Below are positions 1 to 7,812 of a DNA stretch of 57,264 bases, in pieces. Made by a program: the position numbers and the translations under genes. The notes beneath the pieces are model-generated. The model did no database searches and had not been told where the DNA came from. It saw only the letters and a program-made list of their open reading frames with translations. Source of the DNA: Streptomyces sparsogenes (GTDB lineage Bacteria; Actinomycetota; Actinomycetes; Streptomycetales; Streptomycetaceae); contig NZ_MAXF01000043.1 in the NCBI RefSeq assembly GCF_001704635.1, positions 1 to 57,264 on the forward strand, given 5' to 3'. Each line of letters begins with the position of its first letter. The first letter of the stretch is position 1.

Positions 1-193
1 GGGGGCCGGGGGGGCCGGGGGCCGCCTCGCCGGCGGCCCCAAACCGCCTGACCGTGGGCCTCGGCCCGCCTGCCCCGAGCCGGGGGCCAGGGGGCCGGGA
101 CCCGCCTGCCCGGGGCCGGGGCCGGAGCGGGGGACCAGGGGCCGGGACCCGCCTGCCCCGGGGCCCGGAAGCCTGGGCGCGGCAGCCCTCGGG
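1..193. repeat. G/C-rich intergenic stretch with a direct repeat
   Basis: No gene was recognised before the stop codon of the next gene. The sequence is almost pure G and C. A block of about 30 bp reading CCAGGGG(G)CCGGGACCCGC and continuing CTGCCC occurs twice, near 87-116 and 135-164. Several runs of four or more G could form quadruplexes. The forward frame open through this stretch is only a consequence of base composition. Confidence 0.5.
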
Positions 194-1504
194 TCAGCTG
201 CGGCGCCTCGCGCGCCATACGAGGAAGAGCGCCGACGCGATGGCCGCCGAGCGCACCACGACCGGCCAGGCCGCCCGCAGCGCGTCCTTCATGCCGTCCT
301 GAGGGATCGGCTCGCCCCATTTGCCGGTCGCCCGGCCCCACAGCCAGGTCATGGCCACGGCCGCGACCAGGCCGGGCATGCCCAGCGCGGCCCACTTCGC
401 CTCGGCGCGCGACAGCTTGCGCGTGCTGTAGGCGAGCACCCAGCCGAACGCCATCACGATGAGGTTGCCCAGCACGGCGCCGGCCACGAGCAGCGCGGCC
501 GCCAGCAGAAGCAGCGGGCTGAGGGAGCCGGGCCGCTCGGCCCCCTCGGCGGCGGCCTCGGCGTCCCCGCCGCGCCGCCGCCGCAACGCACGGCGCAGCA
601 GCCCCGGCCGGCGCGCCTCCTTGCCGCCGCCATCGGCCGCCCCCTCCCCGGCGCCCTGGTCCGGGTCCGCCCCCGCGGCTTCCTTGGCGTCCTTCTCCTG
701 GTCGGCCTCGGTCGGCATGCCGAGCAGTTCGGGGATCTCGATCCCGCCGGTGAACCCCTCCACCTGCCCGAACGGCGAGTCCCGCTGCTCGGGCTGCGCG
801 AACGGGCCCGGCTCGACGTGCCACCAGTCGGGATTGGACTCGCGGGGGCCGAGCTCGTCCTCGCCCGCGAGGTGGGGCGGCGACGCGGCGGAGGGCGACC
901 TCCGGGCGGGCGACGGCACGCGCGGCGGCTTGCCGTGGTCGGCCGCCGGCTGCCCGGGGGACGCCCCGGCGGGGGGTGCCCCGGTGGAGGACGACTCGCC
1001 CGGGGCCCCGGGCCGCCGCCCGGCCGGGGCGTCGCCGTCGCGCGGGGTGGGCACCTTGCCGGTCAGCCCGCTGCGCTCGGCGAGCCCGGACAGCTTCTCG
1101 CGCGCCGCGCGCGCCATCCCGGCCGCGCCCGCCCCGCGCGGCGGCTCCCCGGTCCCGTACGCCCCACGCGGCTCTCCGGTCCCGTACGCCCCGCGCGGCG
1201 GCCCGCCGCTCGCGTACGTCCCGCCGGCGCTCCCCGGGCCCGCCGCGCCACCGTCCGGCGCGCCGCCCGCGGGCGGCCGGCCCCCGGCGGCGGCCACCAC
1301 GTCGGCGGGTGTGCCGAGCTTGGCGAGGATCCGCTTCACACCGGCCGGGCTGTCCGTACCGGCGGACGCGCGCCGCCGGTCGATGTCGGCGCGCAACTCG
1401 GCGACCAGCCGCATCCGGTCGCCGGACGGCAGGCCCCCCTGTTGTGCCAGATCGCCGACACGGCTCAGATAGTCGTAGACGAGCTGCTCGCTCTCGATCC
1501 CCAC
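194..1504 (-). CDS. HAAS-domain (DUF1700-like) membrane protein
   Basis: Protein of 436 aa. The first ~70 residues (ESEQLVYDYLSRVGDLAQQ onward, with ELRADIDRRR and LAKLGTPADVV) match the helical HAAS/DUF1700 type seen in actinobacterial permease-associated and signalling membrane proteins. A Gly/Pro/Ala-rich linker of about 230 residues follows, with short repeats of the GAYGTGEPRGAYGTGEPP type. The last ~130 residues hold three hydrophobic segments (LLLLAAALLVAGAVLGNLIV, LVAAVAMTWLW, and a C-terminal IASALFLVW before RARRRS). The GTG at 1504 has AGGGG five bases upstream, so the longer open frame to 1672 is not used. It is divergent from the helicase-associated gene. Role unknown; probably a membrane-anchored sensor or partner protein. 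Confidence 0.75.
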   Translation of the reverse strand: MGIESEQLVYDYLSRVGDLAQQGGLPSGDRMRLVAELRADIDRRRASAGTDSPAGVKRILAKLGTPADVVAAAGGRPPAGGAPDGGAAGPGSAGGTYASGGPPRGAYGTGEPRGAYGTGEPPRGAGAAGMARAAREKLSGLAERSGLTGKVPTPRDGDAPAGRRPGAPGESSSTGAPPAGASPGQPAADHGKPPRVPSPARRSPSAASPPHLAGEDELGPRESNPDWWHVEPGPFAQPEQRDSPFGQVEGFTGGIEIPELLGMPTEADQEKDAKEAAGADPDQGAGEGAADGGGKEARRPGLLRRALRRRRGGDAEAAAEGAERPGSLSPLLLLAAALLVAGAVLGNLIVMAFGWVLAYSTRKLSRAEAKWAALGMPGLVAAVAMTWLWGRATGKWGEPIPQDGMKDALRAAWPVVVRSAAIASALFLVWRARRRS

Positions 1505-1650
1505 CAAGACCCCTGAGAATGCGCACCGCTGGCGTATCAGAACCGTTCCGACGGTACCGCGCCGGACCGGCGGCCCGCCGCACCTCCGGCAGTTCACCAC
1601 CCCCCGGTACTGTGGATCGAATGACCAGCTAGCGGAATCGGGAGGCACAC

Positions 1651-4638
1651 GTGCCTGCAGAGACCGGCCCACGGGACAGCGGCCGCGGAGCGCCGCGCAC
1701 GCTCGCCGAAGAGCTGCGCACCCGCCCCGACGGCGCCCTCGCCACCCTTCTGCGCGCCCGCCCCGACCTGCTGTCCCCGGTCCCCAACGACCTCACCCAA
1801 CTCGCCACCCGGGCGGGCACCCGCGCCTCGGTCGTCCGCGCCGTGGAACGGCTCGACCGGTTCGCGCTCCAGACCGCCGAGGCCCTGGCCGTAGCGCCGG
1901 ACCCGTGCCCGTACGAGACGCTGGCCGCCCTGATGGCAGGCGCCGCGCCGGAGGGCCCGGGCGGCTCGGGCGGCGGAGGTGTCCCCGGCAGCCCCGGCGG
2001 CCCCGGCAGCCCGGAGGGCCCGGGCGGGCCCGGCGGTCCGGAAAGGCCGGATGACGCAGGCACCCCCGGTTACGCAGGCACCCCCGGCTACCCGAGCGCC
2101 CCTGGCGACCCCGACACCCCGACCGCCGCCCCCCGCGCGCAGGACGGCATCGCCCCGGAGACCCGCGACCAGATCCTCGCCGAACTCCCCCGCGCCGTCG
2201 CCACCCTCCGCGACCAGGCCCTCGTCTGGGGTGGCGACGACCGGCTGCGGCTGGTCCGCACCGTCCGCGAGCTGCTGGCGCCCTCGCCCACCGCCCCCTC
2301 CCCGACCGGTCTCGGCCCCACCGCCCACGAGGCGACGGCCGGGATGTCGCCCGGGCGGTTGCAGGAGATCCTGGCGGCGGCCGGGCTGCCGCCGACCCAC
2401 GACCCGGTCACCGCCGTCGCCGCGCTCACCGCGCTCTTCGCGGACCGCCCCCGCATGGCGGCGCTGCTCGCGCGGGCCCCCGCCGCCGCGACGCAGGTCC
2501 TGGCCAAGCTGGCCTGGGGGCCGCCGTACGGGGAGGCGTCCGTGGCGGCGCCCAGTCCGCCCGTCGGGTGGCTGCTGGACCGGGGCCTGCTGCTGCCGTC
2601 CGGGCCGCGCAACGTGGTGCTGCCCCGCGAGGTGGCCCTGCACCTGCGCGGCGGCCGCGCGCACCGCGCGCCCGAGCCGCTGCCGCCGCCCCTCGAGCCC
2701 GCGGCGCGACACGATCCACAGGCTGTGGACGCGACCGCGGCGGGCCAGGCGTTCACCGCCCTGGCCACCGTCGAGGAGTTGCTGAGCCAGTGGGAGACCG
2801 CCGGCCCGGCCGTGCTGCGCGCGGGCGGCCTGAGCGTACGGGACCTCAAGCGGGCCGCCGCGGCGCTCGACGTGCCGGAGCCGGCGGCCGCGTTCTGGGC
2901 CGAGCTGGCGTACGCGGCGGGGCTGCTCGCCTCGGACGGCGAGACGGACGAGCGCTACGCGCCCACCCCCGCCTACGACGACTGGCTGCGCCTGCCCGAC
3001 GAGGAGCGCTGGGCGCGGCTCGCCTCCGCCTGGCTGACCGCGACGCGCGCGGCGGGCCTGGTCGGCGGCCGCGACGCCAAAGGCCGCACGCTCGCCGCCC
3101 TCGGCCCGGAGCTGGACCGCTCCCCCGCCCCCGAGGTGCGCCACCGCGTGCTGGAACTCCTCGCCGCCCTCCCGGCCGGCGCCCCGCCCACCGCCGAAGG
3201 GCTGCTGGCCCGCCTGCGCTGGGAGCGCCCGCCCCACCGCGGCGCCCCGGCCGAGGACCTGCGGTCGCGGCTGGCGCAGTGGACGCTGACCGAGGCCGAG
3301 CTGCTCGGCGTCACCGGACGCGCCGCGTTGTCCACCCACGGCCGGGCCCTCCTGGGCCCGCCCCAGCCCACGGTCCCGTCCCCGGCGGGCCCCTCGGCCG
3401 GGGAGGCGGGCGGCATCGGCTCCAAGCGCCGGGGCGCCGGCCCGCGGGCGGCTGACTCTCGGGCCACCGGTGCGGGAGCCACCGGCCCGCAAGCCCCCGA
3501 AGCAGGAGCCCCCGGAGCAGGAGCCGCCGGCGCGCAAGCCGCCCCAGCCAAGGCCGCCGGGCCCGACCGCCAAGCCGCCGACCGCGTAACCGCCCCTACC
3601 CCCACCGCCGGCGGACCGGCCGCGGGAGCGGCCGCCGCGGAGATCCGGACCGCGGCACCCGGCCGGCCCCCCTCCCCCGCCGAAGCCGCCACCGCCGCGG
3701 CCGCGGCCGCGCGGCTGCTCGCGCCGCTGCTGCCGCAGCCGCTCGACCACGTCCTGCTCCAGGCGGACCTCACCGCCGTCGCGCCCGGCCCGCTGGAGCG
3801 GCCGCTCGCGGCGATGCTCGGGGTCCTCGCCGAGGTGGAGTCCAAGGGCGGCGCCACGGTCTACCGCTTCACGCCCGCCTCCGTACGCCGCGCGCTGGAC
3901 GCCGGGCAGGCGGCGTCCGACCTGCACGCCTTCCTCGCCGAGCACTCCCGCACCCCGGTGCCGCAGCCGCTCGCCTACCTGATCGACGACGTGGCCCGGA
4001 AGCACGGCCACCTCCGCGTCGGCGCCGCGTCCGCCTATGTGCGCTGCGACGACGACGCGCTGCTGGCCGAGATCCTCGCCGACCGCCGCTCGGCGGGCCT
4101 GCGGCTGCGCCGACTCGCGCCGACCGTGCTGGCCGCGCAGGCGGCGCCGGACGCGCTGCTGGAGGGCCTGCGCGCGATGGGGTACGCGCCGGCCGCCGAG
4201 TCCGCCGAGGGCGATGTGCTGATCACCCGCGCCGAGGCCCACCGCACCCCGCCGCGCTCCGCCCCCACCCCGGTGCCCGAGGGCCCGCCGGTGCCCGACG
4301 ACACGCTGCTGGGCGCGGCGGTGCGCGCCATCCGCGCCGGTGACCGCGCCGCCACGACCCCGCACAAGCCGGTGCCCACAGGCGCCACGGCGGCCGGCCG
4401 GCTGCCCCGCACCACCTCCGCCGACACCCTCGCCACCATGCAGGCCGCGGCCCTCACCGGCTCGGCCGTCTGGATCGGCTACGTCAACGCGGACGGCGCG
4501 GCCAGCCAGCGCGTCATCGCCCCGGTGCGGGTGGAGGGCGGCTTCGTGACGGCGTACGACCACACGGCCGACGAGGTGCGGACGTACCCGCTGCACCGGA
4601 TCACGGGGGTCGCGGAGCTGGCGGACGACTCGGCGTGA
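1651..4638 (+). CDS. Helicase-associated protein (XPB/Ssl2 N-terminal-like domain)
   Basis: A 995-aa protein starting at GTG 1651 with GGGAGG 5-10 nt upstream. The C-terminal third (from about aa 680: LDHVLLQADLTAVAPGPLE, then PLAYLIDDVARKHGHLRVG) matches the helicase-associated domain found next to XPB-like helicases in actinobacteria (Helicase_C_3 type). It ends in a WYL-like patch (AVWIGYVNADGAASQRVIAP). No Walker motifs are present, so it is unlikely to be a helicase alone. It lies 81 bp upstream of the XPB gene on the same strand, which fits a two-gene DNA-repair unit. Two low-complexity inserts are odd: a collagen-like Gly-X-Y stretch at aa 101-157 and an Ala/Gly/Pro stretch near aa 600-670. 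Confidence 0.85.
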   Translation: MPAETGPRDSGRGAPRTLAEELRTRPDGALATLLRARPDLLSPVPNDLTQLATRAGTRASVVRAVERLDRFALQTAEALAVAPDPCPYETLAALMAGAAPEGPGGSGGGGVPGSPGGPGSPEGPGGPGGPERPDDAGTPGYAGTPGYPSAPGDPDTPTAAPRAQDGIAPETRDQILAELPRAVATLRDQALVWGGDDRLRLVRTVRELLAPSPTAPSPTGLGPTAHEATAGMSPGRLQEILAAAGLPPTHDPVTAVAALTALFADRPRMAALLARAPAAATQVLAKLAWGPPYGEASVAAPSPPVGWLLDRGLLLPSGPRNVVLPREVALHLRGGRAHRAPEPLPPPLEPAARHDPQAVDATAAGQAFTALATVEELLSQWETAGPAVLRAGGLSVRDLKRAAAALDVPEPAAAFWAELAYAAGLLASDGETDERYAPTPAYDDWLRLPDEERWARLASAWLTATRAAGLVGGRDAKGRTLAALGPELDRSPAPEVRHRVLELLAALPAGAPPTAEGLLARLRWERPPHRGAPAEDLRSRLAQWTLTEAELLGVTGRAALSTHGRALLGPPQPTVPSPAGPSAGEAGGIGSKRRGAGPRAADSRATGAGATGPQAPEAGAPGAGAAGAQAAPAKAAGPDRQAADRVTAPTPTAGGPAAGAAAAEIRTAAPGRPPSPAEAATAAAAAARLLAPLLPQPLDHVLLQADLTAVAPGPLERPLAAMLGVLAEVESKGGATVYRFTPASVRRALDAGQAASDLHAFLAEHSRTPVPQPLAYLIDDVARKHGHLRVGAASAYVRCDDDALLAEILADRRSAGLRLRRLAPTVLAAQAAPDALLEGLRAMGYAPAAESAEGDVLITRAEAHRTPPRSAPTPVPEGPPVPDDTLLGAAVRAIRAGDRAATTPHKPVPTGATAAGRLPRTTSADTLATMQAAALTGSAVWIGYVNADGAASQRVIAPVRVEGGFVTAYDHTADEVRTYPLHRITGVAELADDSA

Positions 4639-4719
4639 ACGTGACCATTCCCGTTCACCCGCCCGAGTGCGTAACACTGGATGCTTGCCCACCCACCCCC
4701 GTATGAAGGGCCCCGGCGC

Positions 4720-6369
4720 GTGAACGGACCGCTGATCGTCCAGAGCGACAAGACGCTCCTGCTCGAGGTCGACCACGAGCAGGCCGACGCCTGCCGCCGC
4801 GCCATCGCCCCCTTCGCCGAGCTGGAGCGGGCCCCGGAGCACATCCACACCTACCGGGTGACCCCGCTCGGCCTGTGGAACGCCCGCGCCGCCGGGCACG
4901 ACGCCGAGCAGGTCGTCGACGCGCTGGTGCAGTACTCCCGCTACCCGGTCCCGCACGCCCTCCTCGTGGACGTCGCCGAGACGATGGCGCGCTACGGCCG
5001 GCTGCGGCTGCTCAGGCACCCCACCCACGGCCTGGTGCTGGAGACCACCGACCGCCCGGTGCTCCAGGAGGTGCTGCACTCGAAGAAGATCCAGCCGCTG
5101 GTCGGGCAGCGCATCGACCCGGACACGGTGGTCGTCCACCCGTCCGAGCGCGGGCAGATCAAGCAGGTGCTGCTGAAGCTGGGCTGGCCCGCCGAGGACC
5201 TGGCCGGGTACGTGGACGGCGAGGCGCACCCGATCGAGCTGGCCGAGGACGGCTGGGCGCTGCGGCCGTACCAGAAGCAGGCCGTGGAGGGGTTCTGGCA
5301 CGGCGGGTCCGGGGTCGTCGTGCTGCCCTGTGGCGCCGGCAAGACGCTGGTGGGCGCGGGGGCGATGGCCACCGCCAAGTCGACCACCCTGATCCTGGTG
5401 ACCAACACCGTCTCGGCCCGCCAGTGGAAGCACGAGCTGGTCAAGCGCACCTCCCTCACCGAGGACGAGATCGGGGAGTACAGCGGTACCCGCAAGGAGA
5501 TCCGCCCGGTCACCATCGCCACCTACCAGGTGCTCACGACCAAGCGGAAGGGCATCTACCCGCATCTGGAGCTCTTCGACTCCCGCGACTGGGGCCTGAT
5601 CGTCTACGACGAGGTGCATCTGCTGCCCGCGCCGGTCTTCAAGTTCACGGCCGACCTCCAGGCGCGCCGCCGGCTGGGGCTGACCGCGACGCTGGTGCGG
5701 GAGGACGGGCGGGAGTCCGATGTCTTCTCCCTCATCGGCCCCAAGCGTTTCGACGCGCCGTGGAAGGAGATCGAGGCGCAGGGCTACATCGCGCCCGCCG
5801 ACTGCGTCGAGGTCCGGGTCAACCTGACGGAGACCGAGCGCCTGGCGTACGCGACCGCCGAGGCCGACGAGAAGTACCGCTACTGCGCCACGACCGCCTC
5901 CAAGCGCCGGGTCACCGAGGCGCTGGTGGCGCGGCACAAGGGCCAGCAGACCCTGGTCATCGGCCAGTACATCGACCAGCTGGACGAGCTGGGCGAGCAC
6001 CTGGACGCGCCCGTCATCAAGGGCGAGACGACGAACGCGCAGCGCGAGAAGCTGTTCGACGCCTTCCGGCAGGGGGAGATCTCGGTCCTCGTCGTCTCCA
6101 AGATCGCCAACTTCTCGATCGACCTGCCGGAGGCCACGGTCGCCATCCAGGTGTCGGGGACGTTCGGGTCCCGGCAGGAGGAGGCCCAGCGCCTCGGCCG
6201 GGTGCTGCGGCCGAAGGCGGACGGCCACCAGGCGGTCTTCTACTCGGTCGTCGCGCGCGACACGATCGACCAGGACTTCGCCGCCCACCGGCAGCGGTTC
6301 CTCGCCGAGCAGGGGTACGCCTACCGGATCGTGGACGCGAGCGATCTGCCGGCGGGCGAGGACGTGTGA
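4720..6369 (+). CDS. XPB-like (ERCC3) superfamily 2 DNA repair helicase
   Basis: 549-aa ATP-dependent 3'-5' DNA helicase of the bacterial XPB family. An N-terminal damage-recognition-like domain is followed by Walker A (PCGAGKT, aa ~203), the DEVH box (YDEVHLLP, aa ~296), motif III (GLTATLVREDG, with the RED signature typical of XPB), and a C-terminal helicase domain with VSGTFGSRQEEAQRLGRVLRP. The GTG at 4720 is preferred: GAAGGG lies nine bases upstream and the usual family N-terminus NGPLIVQSDKTLLLEV follows. An in-frame ATG at 4681 lacks a ribosome site. Probably transcribed with the preceding helicase-associated gene. Likely acts in nucleotide excision repair or repair-linked transcription. 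Confidence 0.93.
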   Translation: MNGPLIVQSDKTLLLEVDHEQADACRRAIAPFAELERAPEHIHTYRVTPLGLWNARAAGHDAEQVVDALVQYSRYPVPHALLVDVAETMARYGRLRLLRHPTHGLVLETTDRPVLQEVLHSKKIQPLVGQRIDPDTVVVHPSERGQIKQVLLKLGWPAEDLAGYVDGEAHPIELAEDGWALRPYQKQAVEGFWHGGSGVVVLPCGAGKTLVGAGAMATAKSTTLILVTNTVSARQWKHELVKRTSLTEDEIGEYSGTRKEIRPVTIATYQVLTTKRKGIYPHLELFDSRDWGLIVYDEVHLLPAPVFKFTADLQARRRLGLTATLVREDGRESDVFSLIGPKRFDAPWKEIEAQGYIAPADCVEVRVNLTETERLAYATAEADEKYRYCATTASKRRVTEALVARHKGQQTLVIGQYIDQLDELGEHLDAPVIKGETTNAQREKLFDAFRQGEISVLVVSKIANFSIDLPEATVAIQVSGTFGSRQEEAQRLGRVLRPKADGHQAVFYSVVARDTIDQDFAAHRQRFLAEQGYAYRIVDASDLPAGEDV

Positions 6370-6373
6370 CCGC

Positions 6374-6949
6374 CTAGGAGTTGCTGGAGGGCCAGTTCTC
6401 CAGCAGCGTGGCCAGGGCCTCGACGCCGCGGTCCCAGGATGCCTGGACCTCGCGCGGGTCGCGGAAGGCGCCGATGGCCTCCAGGCTGACGTAGCCGTGG
6501 AAGGTGCTGCGCAGCAGCCGTACGGCGTCGGTCAGGTCGGGCTCCTTCAGCCCGTACGCGTGGAAGACGGCGTACGTGGCCCCGATGATGCGGGCGCCGC
6601 CCGTGGACCGGACGGCCTCCTCGGGGGCGATCTCGATGTGGGTGGCCGCGTACCGCCCGGGGTGGGCCAGGGCGAAGTCCCGGTAGGCGTTGGCGAAGGC
6701 GACCAGGGCGTCGCGCCCGGCCCGCCCGGCCACGGCGGCCGTGATGCGGTCGGCGAAGTCGCTCGCCGCGAGGAACGCGACCCGCACCCGCAGGTCCCGG
6801 ATGTTCTTGACGTGCGAGTACAGGCTCGCGTCGGCCACGCCGAAGTTCCGCGCCAGCGCGGAGATCGTGACGTTCTCCAGCCCGATGGAGTCCGCCAGAT
6901 CCGCGGCCGCCTCCGCCACCCGCTCAGGCGTCAGACCCGCACGGGGCAT
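6374..6949 (-). CDS. TetR/AcrR family regulator (WHG-type C-terminal domain)
   Basis: 191 aa. The N-terminal HTH is clear (LTPERVAEAAADLADSIGLE, then ISALARNFGVADASLYSHVK). The C-terminal half (HPGRYAATHIEIAP, then STFHGYVSLEAIGAF) resembles the WHG/TetR_C_33 ligand domain. ATG 6949 is chosen because AAGGAGG lies six bases upstream; the longer frame to 7045 has no such site. It converges with the XPB gene, whose stop is 4 bp away, and is divergent from the FBP-domain gene with a 17-bp near-palindrome between them, suggesting local autoregulation. Ligand unknown. Confidence 0.88.
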   Translation of the reverse strand: MPRAGLTPERVAEAAADLADSIGLENVTISALARNFGVADASLYSHVKNIRDLRVRVAFLAASDFADRITAAVAGRAGRDALVAFANAYRDFALAHPGRYAATHIEIAPEEAVRSTGGARIIGATYAVFHAYGLKEPDLTDAVRLLRSTFHGYVSLEAIGAFRDPREVQASWDRGVEALATLLENWPSSNS

Positions 6950-7054
6950 GCGCCACCTCCTTCTCCTTCGGCGCCGGGTCTTTGCGGCGCCTCCGGCAGC
7001 ATCCAACCAGGCGGGAAGACCCGGGGCCTCGAAACCTAAAACCATTAATCGTTT

Positions 7055-7071
7055 GCCTAGCCGGATTAGGC
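7055..7071. promoter_or_regulatory. Putative TetR operator
   Basis: GCCTAGCCGGATTAGGC is a 17-bp interrupted palindrome (GCCTA arms, 13 of 16 outer bases symmetric). It sits in an unusually A/T-rich stretch between the divergent TetR gene and the FBP-domain gene, 19 bp before the ATG of the latter. Position and symmetry suit a TetR dimer; binding is inferred. Confidence 0.5.
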
Positions 7072-7089
7072 GTTGTTAGCTTCCCCTGC

Positions 7090-7587
7090 ATGAAGGCTGT
7101 GACTGAGCAGGCAATCCGCGGATCGTTCGTGAATTGCTCCAAGGGGGAGGCCAAGCGCCTCGCCGTGCCGCGCGATCTGGACGAGCGACCCTGGGACGAC
7201 CTGGACTTCCTCGGGTGGCGCGACCCGGCGGCACCGGACCGCGGCTATGCCGTGGTGGAACGCGACGGGAGGCTCGTCGGCGTGGCCCTCCGCACCCCGG
7301 GGCAGCAGCGCGGCCATCTGCACCGCGGCATGTGCTCGCTGTGTCTGACCACGCACCCCGGCAGCGGCGTGTCCCTGATGACGGCCCGCAAGGCGGGGAA
7401 GGCGGGGCGCGAGGGCAATTCGGCGGGCCTCTACATCTGCGCCGACCTGCAGTGTTCGCTGTATCTGCGGGGCAAGAAGACCCCGGATCCGGGCGGCAGC
7501 CGCATCTCCGAATCCCTCACCCTGGAGGAGCAGACGGCCCGGCTGACGACCAAGCTGTTCGACTTCCTGGACAGCCTCCAGGGGTGA
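7090..7587 (+). CDS. FBP-domain (EF-G-binding, treble-clef zinc finger) protein
   Basis: 165 aa. Resembles actinobacterial proteins with the FusB/FBP C-terminal zinc-finger fold that binds elongation factor G: CSLC, a long loop rich in Gly/Lys, then CADLQC, followed by an amphipathic helix (LEEQTARLTTKLFDFLDSL). By homology such proteins can release EF-G from stalled ribosomes; FusB proteins confer fusidic acid resistance in staphylococci, but that activity is not implied here. ATG 7090 is the first start that keeps the family N-terminus. There is no good Shine-Dalgarno, so it may be leaderless. Divergent from the TetR gene, which may control it. Confidence 0.8.
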   Translation: MKAVTEQAIRGSFVNCSKGEAKRLAVPRDLDERPWDDLDFLGWRDPAAPDRGYAVVERDGRLVGVALRTPGQQRGHLHRGMCSLCLTTHPGSGVSLMTARKAGKAGREGNSAGLYICADLQCSLYLRGKKTPDPGGSRISESLTLEEQTARLTTKLFDFLDSLQG

Positions 7588-7812
7588 CGGGAACAGGGTG
7601 ACGGGACAGCGGGGCCGCGGGGGCGGGGGCCGTGGGGGCGGGGGGCGCCGGGTGCGGAGGCGGCGGAAATCCATTCGCGGGGACGCGGGGCGCTGGCTAC
7701 AATCGCGCGTCTTGCCGCCTCCCGCTCAGGGAGAGCCGCCGCCCGCACGGAAACCGGGCGGCTTCTCGCTCCATCCCGTACTCGCTCTGCCGTACCCGCC
7801 GGAGGCTACGCC
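7588..7812 (+). promoter_or_regulatory. helR leader: promoter-like -10 and leader hairpin
   Basis: After a G-rich tract (7613-7665, quadruplex-prone) there is a TACAAT box at 7698-7703 that could be the -10 of the downstream ATPase gene, giving a leader of about 100 nt. The leader contains a perfect 8-bp hairpin, GCCGCCCG (7738-7745) pairing with CGGGCGGC (7755-7762). I did not see a recognisable rifampicin-associated element of the kind reported upstream of some helR genes. Confidence 0.4.

Noticed and set aside
1594..6288. 1564-codon reverse-strand open frame across both helicase genes
   Set aside because: It is antisense to two well-supported genes, has an Arg/Gly-rich composition typical of a GC-rich shadow frame, and shows no domain.
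7588..7812. Rifampicin-associated element upstream of helR
   Set aside because: I found no inverted repeat there matching what I remember of that element, only the leader hairpin.
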